This document shows, in pieces, positions 6,440 to 9,351 of a stretch of DNA of 9,351 nucleotides (position 1 is its first letter; each line of letters starts with the position of its first letter). The notes under the pieces are model-generated. The model saw only the letters and a program-made list of their open reading frames with translations. It searched no databases and was not told the DNA's origin. The translations under genes were made by a program, and so were the position numbers. Origin of the DNA: Spirochaetota bacterium (GTDB lineage: Bacteria; Spirochaetota; UBA4802; UBA5368); assembly GCA_017998475.1 (NCBI GenBank), contig JAGODA010000111.1:1-9351 (forward strand), read 5' to 3'.

Positions 6440-7708
6440 ATGAGCTGCGTGGTGATCATAGGCACACAGTGGGGCGACGAGGGCAAGGCGAAGATGATCG
6501 ATTACTTCTCCGCCGGGGCCGACATCATAGTGCGCTATCAGGGCGGCGCGAACGCCGGGCATACTGTCGTGGCCAACGGAGTGAAGCACGTCTTTCACCT
6601 GATCCCCTCGGGCATCCTTCATCCGGACAAGGTGTGCGTGATAGGAAACGGCGTTGTGCTCGATCCGGAACAGCTCGTAAAGGAAATCGATGCCATCGAG
6701 AAGCAGGGAATCGAGGTTGGGAGCCGTCTGTTCATATCGGACGCGGCGCACCTCATCCTTCCGTATCAGAAGCTGTTCGACGAACTGGTGGAGGAGTCGC
6801 GCGCGAATCGTATCGGCACGACAAAGCGCGGCATAGGCCCGGCGTATTCGGATAAGGCCCTGCGACTCGGAGTACGCGTGGGAGACATCCTGGATGACGC
6901 CTACCTTTCGGAACGGCTTGACTGCGGACTGTCGATGAAAAACCGCCAGCTGGAACAGATGTACGGACGCCAGCCCTTCGACAGCGGCGAGATCCTCGAG
7001 ATGGTGCGCGGTTTCCGACAGCGCGTGAAGAAGAACATCATAAATACCCAGTATTACCTGCACCTCGCGGTCGAGGCCGGGAAGAAGATCCTCCTGGAGG
7101 GGGCCCAGGGTGTGGCGCTGGATATCGACCACGGGACCTATCCTTTCGTAACGTCGTCGAACACGACTATTGGCGGCGCGCTGACCGGCACGGGACTATC
7201 GCCCTTCAATATAGATAAAATCATCGGTATCACAAAAGCGTACGTAACGCGTGTCGGAGAAGGGCCGTTCCCGACGGAGGATGAGGGGGAGGATGGAGCA
7301 CGCCTGCGTGAGAAGGGAGGGGAGTTCGGCTCGACCACGGGCAGGCCCCGCCGGTGCGGGTGGTTTGACATGGAGATCATGCGGTATTCAAAGCGCGTCA
7401 ACGGGCTGACGAGCCTGGCGCTCACAAAGCTCGACGTGCTGAGCGGTTTTAAGAAGATCAAGGTCGCCGTCGCTTACGAGATCGACGGCAAACGGCTTGA
7501 CCATTTCCCGTCATCCATGCATGAAAAAATCAGGCCGGTATACGAGGAGCTCGACGGGTGGCAGGAGGATATCGCCGCATGTCGTTCATTCGACGCGCTG
7601 CCGTCGAGGGCGAGGGAGTACGTAGACTTTATCAGGAAGACGCTCGATATTCCGATCTCGATAGTATCGGTGGGACCGGACCGTGAAAATACCTTCGTTC
7701 TCGAATAG
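6440..7708 (+). CDS. purA: Adenylosuccinate synthetase
   Basis: PurA makes adenylosuccinate from IMP, aspartate and GTP, the first committed step from IMP to AMP, in the cytoplasm. The 422 residues are full length for the family (about 430). The GTP/IMP loop TQWGDEGKAK (9-18) carries catalytic Asp13, and NAGHT (38-42) carries catalytic His41, at the same positions as in E. coli. Further family blocks are GTTKRGIGPAYSDK (126-139), LLEGAQGVALDIDHGTYP (218-235), RVGEGPFPTE (271-280), the aspartate-loop region TTGRPRRCGWFD (299-310) and the base-recognition LTKLD (328-332). One oddity is Ala17 where most bacteria have Gly (GKGK to GKAK). I recall the same change in Leptospira PurA. The start is fixed by GAGGAA (6429-6434) before ATG 6440. 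The gene is bounded upstream by a terminator. I see no convincing terminator between it and tRNA-Lys. Confidence 0.97.
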   Translation: MSCVVIIGTQWGDEGKAKMIDYFSAGADIIVRYQGGANAGHTVVANGVKHVFHLIPSGILHPDKVCVIGNGVVLDPEQLVKEIDAIEKQGIEVGSRLFISDAAHLILPYQKLFDELVEESRANRIGTTKRGIGPAYSDKALRLGVRVGDILDDAYLSERLDCGLSMKNRQLEQMYGRQPFDSGEILEMVRGFRQRVKKNIINTQYYLHLAVEAGKKILLEGAQGVALDIDHGTYPFVTSSNTTIGGALTGTGLSPFNIDKIIGITKAYVTRVGEGPFPTEDEGEDGARLREKGGEFGSTTGRPRRCGWFDMEIMRYSKRVNGLTSLALTKLDVLSGFKKIKVAVAYEIDGKRLDHFPSSMHEKIRPVYEELDGWQEDIAACRSFDALPSRAREYVDFIRKTLDIPISIVSVGPDRENTFVLE

Positions 7709-7825
7709 ACCGATCCGGTTGAAGAGACAGCGAGAGCGTGGTTTTTGATGGTTTTTTACCGCCAGTGTGCTAATTTTTATTTGACAGTATACCATGCATT
7801 TTACACCTTTAAGCCCTGCGTTTAC
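7709..7825 (+). other. Short AT-rich spacer between purA and tRNA-Lys
   Basis: This spacer holds two T-runs (7742-7746, 7752-7757) but no stable GC stem directly before them, so purA has no clear intrinsic terminator here. It also holds the candidate tRNA promoter. Confidence 0.4.
7781..7807 (+). promoter_or_regulatory. Candidate promoter for tRNA-Lys
   Basis: TTGACA (7781-7786) is a perfect -35 hexamer. The best -10 at allowed spacing is TACACC (7802-7807, 15-base spacer), which matches only three of six positions. The -35 quality and the position about 40 bases before the tRNA favour a real promoter, but the -10 is weak. Confidence 0.4.
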
Positions 7826-7898
7826 GAGTCGCTAGCTCAGTCGGTAGAGCAACTGCCTTTTAAGCAGTGGGTCCGGAGTTCGATTCTCCGGCGACTCA
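7826..7898 (+). tRNA. tRNA-Lys (anticodon UUU)
   Basis: The full cloverleaf is visible. The acceptor stem GAGTCGC (7826-7832) pairs with GCGACTC (7891-7897). The D arm is GCTC/GAGC. The anticodon stem ACTGC/GCAGT encloses loop CTTTTAA (anticodon TTT). The T arm CGGAG/CTCCG encloses TTCGATT, and the discriminator is A7898. CCA is not encoded: AAG follows. Confidence 0.97.
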
Positions 7899-7901
7899 AA
7901 G

Positions 7902-7941
7902 AAAATTGCGAAAAATTGTTGACCAATGTACGCAATTTTTT
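7902..7941 (+). terminator. Hairpin with T-run between the two tRNA genes
   Basis: AAAATTGCG (7902-7910) pairs perfectly with CGCAATTTT (7931-7939). A nested ATTG/CAAT stem lies inside the 20-base loop, and the T-run extends from 7936 to 7941. It looks like an AT-rich intrinsic terminator for tRNA-Lys, 4 bases after its 3' end. The low GC of the stem makes efficiency uncertain. The same bases contain a promoter for tRNA-Glu. Confidence 0.5.
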
Positions 7942-7946
7942 ATAGT
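7919..7946 (+). promoter_or_regulatory. Candidate promoter for tRNA-Glu
   Basis: TTGACC (7919-7924) and TATAGT (7941-7946) are separated by 16 bases, each matching consensus at five of six. Transcription would begin near 7953, about 6 bases before the mature tRNA. The -35 falls in the loop of the inter-tRNA hairpin and the -10 begins at the end of its T-run. Confidence 0.6.
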
Positions 7947-7958
7947 GCCTCAGCATTT

Positions 7959-8031
<73 letters not shown>

Positions 8032-8034
8032 CGT

Positions 8035-8068
8035 AAAAATGGCGGCCATGGGCCGCCATTTTTGTTTT
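8035..8068. terminator. Two-way terminator between tRNA-Glu and the hydrolase gene
   Basis: AAAAATGGCGGCC (8035-8047) pairs perfectly with GGCCGCCATTTTT (8051-8063) around ATG; TTTT follows at 8065-8068. The A-run on the left gives a T-run on the - strand. The element can therefore stop tRNA-Glu transcription from the left and the convergent hydrolase gene (stop codon at 8086-8088) from the right. Confidence 0.88.
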
Positions 8069-8085
8069 ACCGCACTGTCAGCGCG

Positions 8086-8685
8086 TCACAACACCTCCAT
8101 TATTGCCTCGGCCATGAGGCGGTAGCCTTCAACCGTCGGATGGACCATATCGAACTGTACCAGCGCGCGAAATTCTGCCCCTTCCGCGATCTTCTTCTTC
8201 CAGTATTCGTGTACGCGGGCGACCGGAAGACCGTTTTCGGCGCCGAGCTCCTCGATCGCGACGTAAAATGGTGCCGCGATCTCGTTGTCGCGGGATTCAC
8301 CGAGATGTACGGACGTAACCAGAATAATCTCAGAGTCCGTATTTTCGCGAACGCGGTCGATTATGGACTGGAGGTTTCGCCTGTATCCGGCGACCGGGTG
8401 GCCGATGAACGCGTCGTTGAGCGCGAACTGTATGAGTACACAGTCGGGGTCCTCGTCGATCACGTCCTCTCGAACGCGCATGAGGCCTCCCTCGGCCGTA
8501 TCGCCGGGAATGCCCCTGTTGATGAGACTGAATCCGGCCGCGGGGTAGCGGACCTTGAGCATTTCTTTAAGGAAAACGAGGTACCCCTTGTTGACCATCC
8601 ACCCCTGTGTAAGTGAATCGCCCAGCGCGACGATGGTGGTATGGCTTCCCCTGGAAAGTTTTTCTATCGTCCTGACCGCTTTCAT
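8086..8685 (-). CDS. SGNH/GDSL-family hydrolase (esterase or acylhydrolase)
   Basis: This is an SGNH hydrolase of 199 residues, a usual size for the compact lysophospholipase/arylesterase-like group. The four conserved blocks are visible: GDSLTQG with nucleophile Ser24, NRGIPGDTA with Gly61, FALND with Asn90, and DMVHPT with Asp179 and His182. Block V has Met after the Asp, where Gly is common (DGVHP). There is no signal peptide or membrane helix, so it is probably cytoplasmic, unlike secreted TesA. It probably cleaves an ester or thioester; the substrate cannot be told. The start is fixed by CCGGAG located 6 bases before the ATG on the - strand. An out-of-frame ATG at 8690 lies only one base from that site and would give just Met-Arg-stop. 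The gene is convergent with the tRNAs and points away from the epimerase gene. Its neighbours give no clue to its pathway. Confidence 0.88.
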   Translation of the reverse strand: MKAVRTIEKLSRGSHTTIVALGDSLTQGWMVNKGYLVFLKEMLKVRYPAAGFSLINRGIPGDTAEGGLMRVREDVIDEDPDCVLIQFALNDAFIGHPVAGYRRNLQSIIDRVRENTDSEIILVTSVHLGESRDNEIAAPFYVAIEELGAENGLPVARVHEYWKKKIAEGAEFRALVQFDMVHPTVEGYRLMAEAIMEVL

Positions 8686-8723
8686 CGCATACTCCGGTGT
8701 GGTTGATGTTTGCTCGAACCCGG

Positions 8724-8752
8724 ATGATGGGCGACGAACACGGTGCAGTCAA
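8724..8752 (-). promoter_or_regulatory. Candidate promoter for the hydrolase gene
   Basis: Read on the - strand: TTGACT (8752-8747), 17-base spacer, CATCAT (8729-8724). The -35 matches five of six and the -10 four of six. It would start transcription near 8717, about 30 bases before the ATG at 8685. Confidence 0.4.
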
Positions 8753-8762
8753 ACGAAATTAC

Positions 8763-8779
8763 GCCCCGCGGCCCGGGGC
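8763..8779. other. GC-rich hairpin in the divergent intergenic region
   Basis: GCCCCG (8763-8768) pairs with CGGGGC (8774-8779) around CGGCC. It lies between the divergent hydrolase and epimerase genes. No T-run follows on either strand. Apart from this and the candidate promoter, I see nothing clear in 8686-8948. A TATATA (8915-8920) before the epimerase gene has no good -35. Confidence 0.3.
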
Positions 8780-8948
8780 CTGCGGTACGGCATGACTGAA
8801 AGTCCGGCGGCCCCGGTATACCTTTGAATCAAGGCGGAACTCTATTCAGGGAATATGGTTGATTTTTCACGGCGGAGGGATAGCGTTTATCGAAATATAC
8901 GGAGGCGAGCGCGGTATATAAGCGCCTTCGGGTAAGGGGGAAGACTGC

Positions 8949-9351
8949 ATGAGGAACGTTCTGATTACCGGCGCAAGCGGCTTTATCGGCGGCCACCTGG
9001 TCGAGGCCAACCTCAAGAAAGGCAACCGCGTGCGCGCGATGGTATTGCCGGGTGATCCGGGGGCGGAAAGGCTATCGAAAAGGAAAGGCGTGCAGGTGGT
9101 GAACGGGGACGTTAGGGACTACGAGTCCGTCCGGCGCGCCTGCGCGGGGATGGATATCGTATTTCATTGCGCGGCCGTGGTGACCGACTGGGCGCCGAAG
9201 GCGCTATTCCGCGAGGTGACGGTAGGGGGGACCGAGAACATGTGCCGGGCCGCGCTGGCGGCGCAAGTGAGCCGTTTTGTAGACATGAGCACGAACGACG
9301 TTTTCGGTATCGACGAGAAGAATGTGATGAACGAGACATTCCCTTTGAGAA
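8949..9351 (+). CDS. NAD-dependent epimerase/dehydratase-family protein (SDR extended type), 3' end outside window
   Basis: The first 134 codons are present and the frame runs off the window end. The start MRNVLITGASGFIGGHL holds the NAD(P)-binding TGxxGxxG pattern (7-14) of extended short-chain dehydrogenases. The expected order follows: GDV near residue 53-55, then HCAAVVTDW, then GGTENM, then FVDMSTNDVFG, which carries the catalytic Ser/Thr region. The Tyr-x-x-x-Lys pair should lie past the window end. The pattern resembles the COG0451 group that includes 3-beta-hydroxysteroid dehydrogenase-like and dihydroflavonol reductase-like enzymes, but the substrate cannot be assigned. The usual Asn in 'VN-V-x-GT' is Thr here (VTVGGT). 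The start is supported by AAGGGGGAAG (8934-8943) shortly before ATG 8949. It is divergent from the hydrolase gene, with 263 bases between. Confidence 0.88.
   Translation, partial: MRNVLITGASGFIGGHLVEANLKKGNRVRAMVLPGDPGAERLSKRKGVQVVNGDVRDYESVRRACAGMDIVFHCAAVVTDWAPKALFREVTVGGTENMCRAALAAQVSRFVDMSTNDVFGIDEKNVMNETFPLR

Noticed and set aside
8763..8779. GC hairpin as a terminator
   Set aside because: No T-run on either strand and no gene ending at it; listed only as a hairpin.

Overview
The window comes from a bacterial chromosome of moderately high G+C. It carries housekeeping and fatty-acid metabolism genes rather than an obvious mobile or defence island. Most genes run on the + strand. From memory, the adenylosuccinate synthetase (GDEGKAK variant, VKKNIINT and RPRRCGWFD blocks) looks most like spirochaete, especially Leptospira-type, sequences. 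A member of Spirochaetota is therefore my best guess, inferred without any search. Neither tRNA has an encoded CCA end.

Layout. Positions 1-411 hold the 3' end of an unrecognised beta-rich protein in a visibly AT-richer stretch. A gene-free region of about 470 bases follows. It contains a run of hairpins just after that stop codon and a strong candidate promoter (708-737) whose -10 element sits inside a perfect 7-3-7 palindrome, probably the control region of the next operon. Positions 879-5566 hold a tight three-gene beta-oxidation operon: FadI-type thiolase, FadJ/FadB-type fused enoyl-CoA hydratase/3-hydroxyacyl-CoA dehydrogenase, and a soluble acyl-CoA dehydrogenase. A small putative exported protein (5641-6273) follows and may ride on the same transcript, which would end at a clear terminator (6301-6322).

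Next come purA (6440-7708) with its own leader hairpin, tRNA-Lys(UUU) (7826-7898) and tRNA-Glu(UUC) (7959-8031). The spacer between the tRNAs carries both a hairpin with a T-run and a good promoter, overlapping each other. A two-way terminator (8035-8068) separates tRNA-Glu from a convergent SGNH/GDSL hydrolase gene on the - strand (8086-8685). The window ends in the first 134 codons of an NAD-dependent epimerase/dehydratase-family gene on the + strand (8949 onward).

How it works together. The three fad genes cover all four steps of one beta-oxidation turn: dehydrogenation by the acyl-CoA dehydrogenase, hydration and second oxidation by FadJ, and thiolysis by FadI. No acyl-CoA ligase, electron-transfer flavoprotein or regulator gene is in the window, so activation, electron removal and control must be encoded elsewhere. 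The acyl-CoA dehydrogenase has its apparent catalytic Glu in the long-chain/isovaleryl position, which hints at long or branched substrates. I found no CRISPR array, insertion sequence, prophage gene or toxin-antitoxin pair. The most interesting features are regulatory: the fad promoter-palindrome and the inter-tRNA hairpin-promoter overlap.
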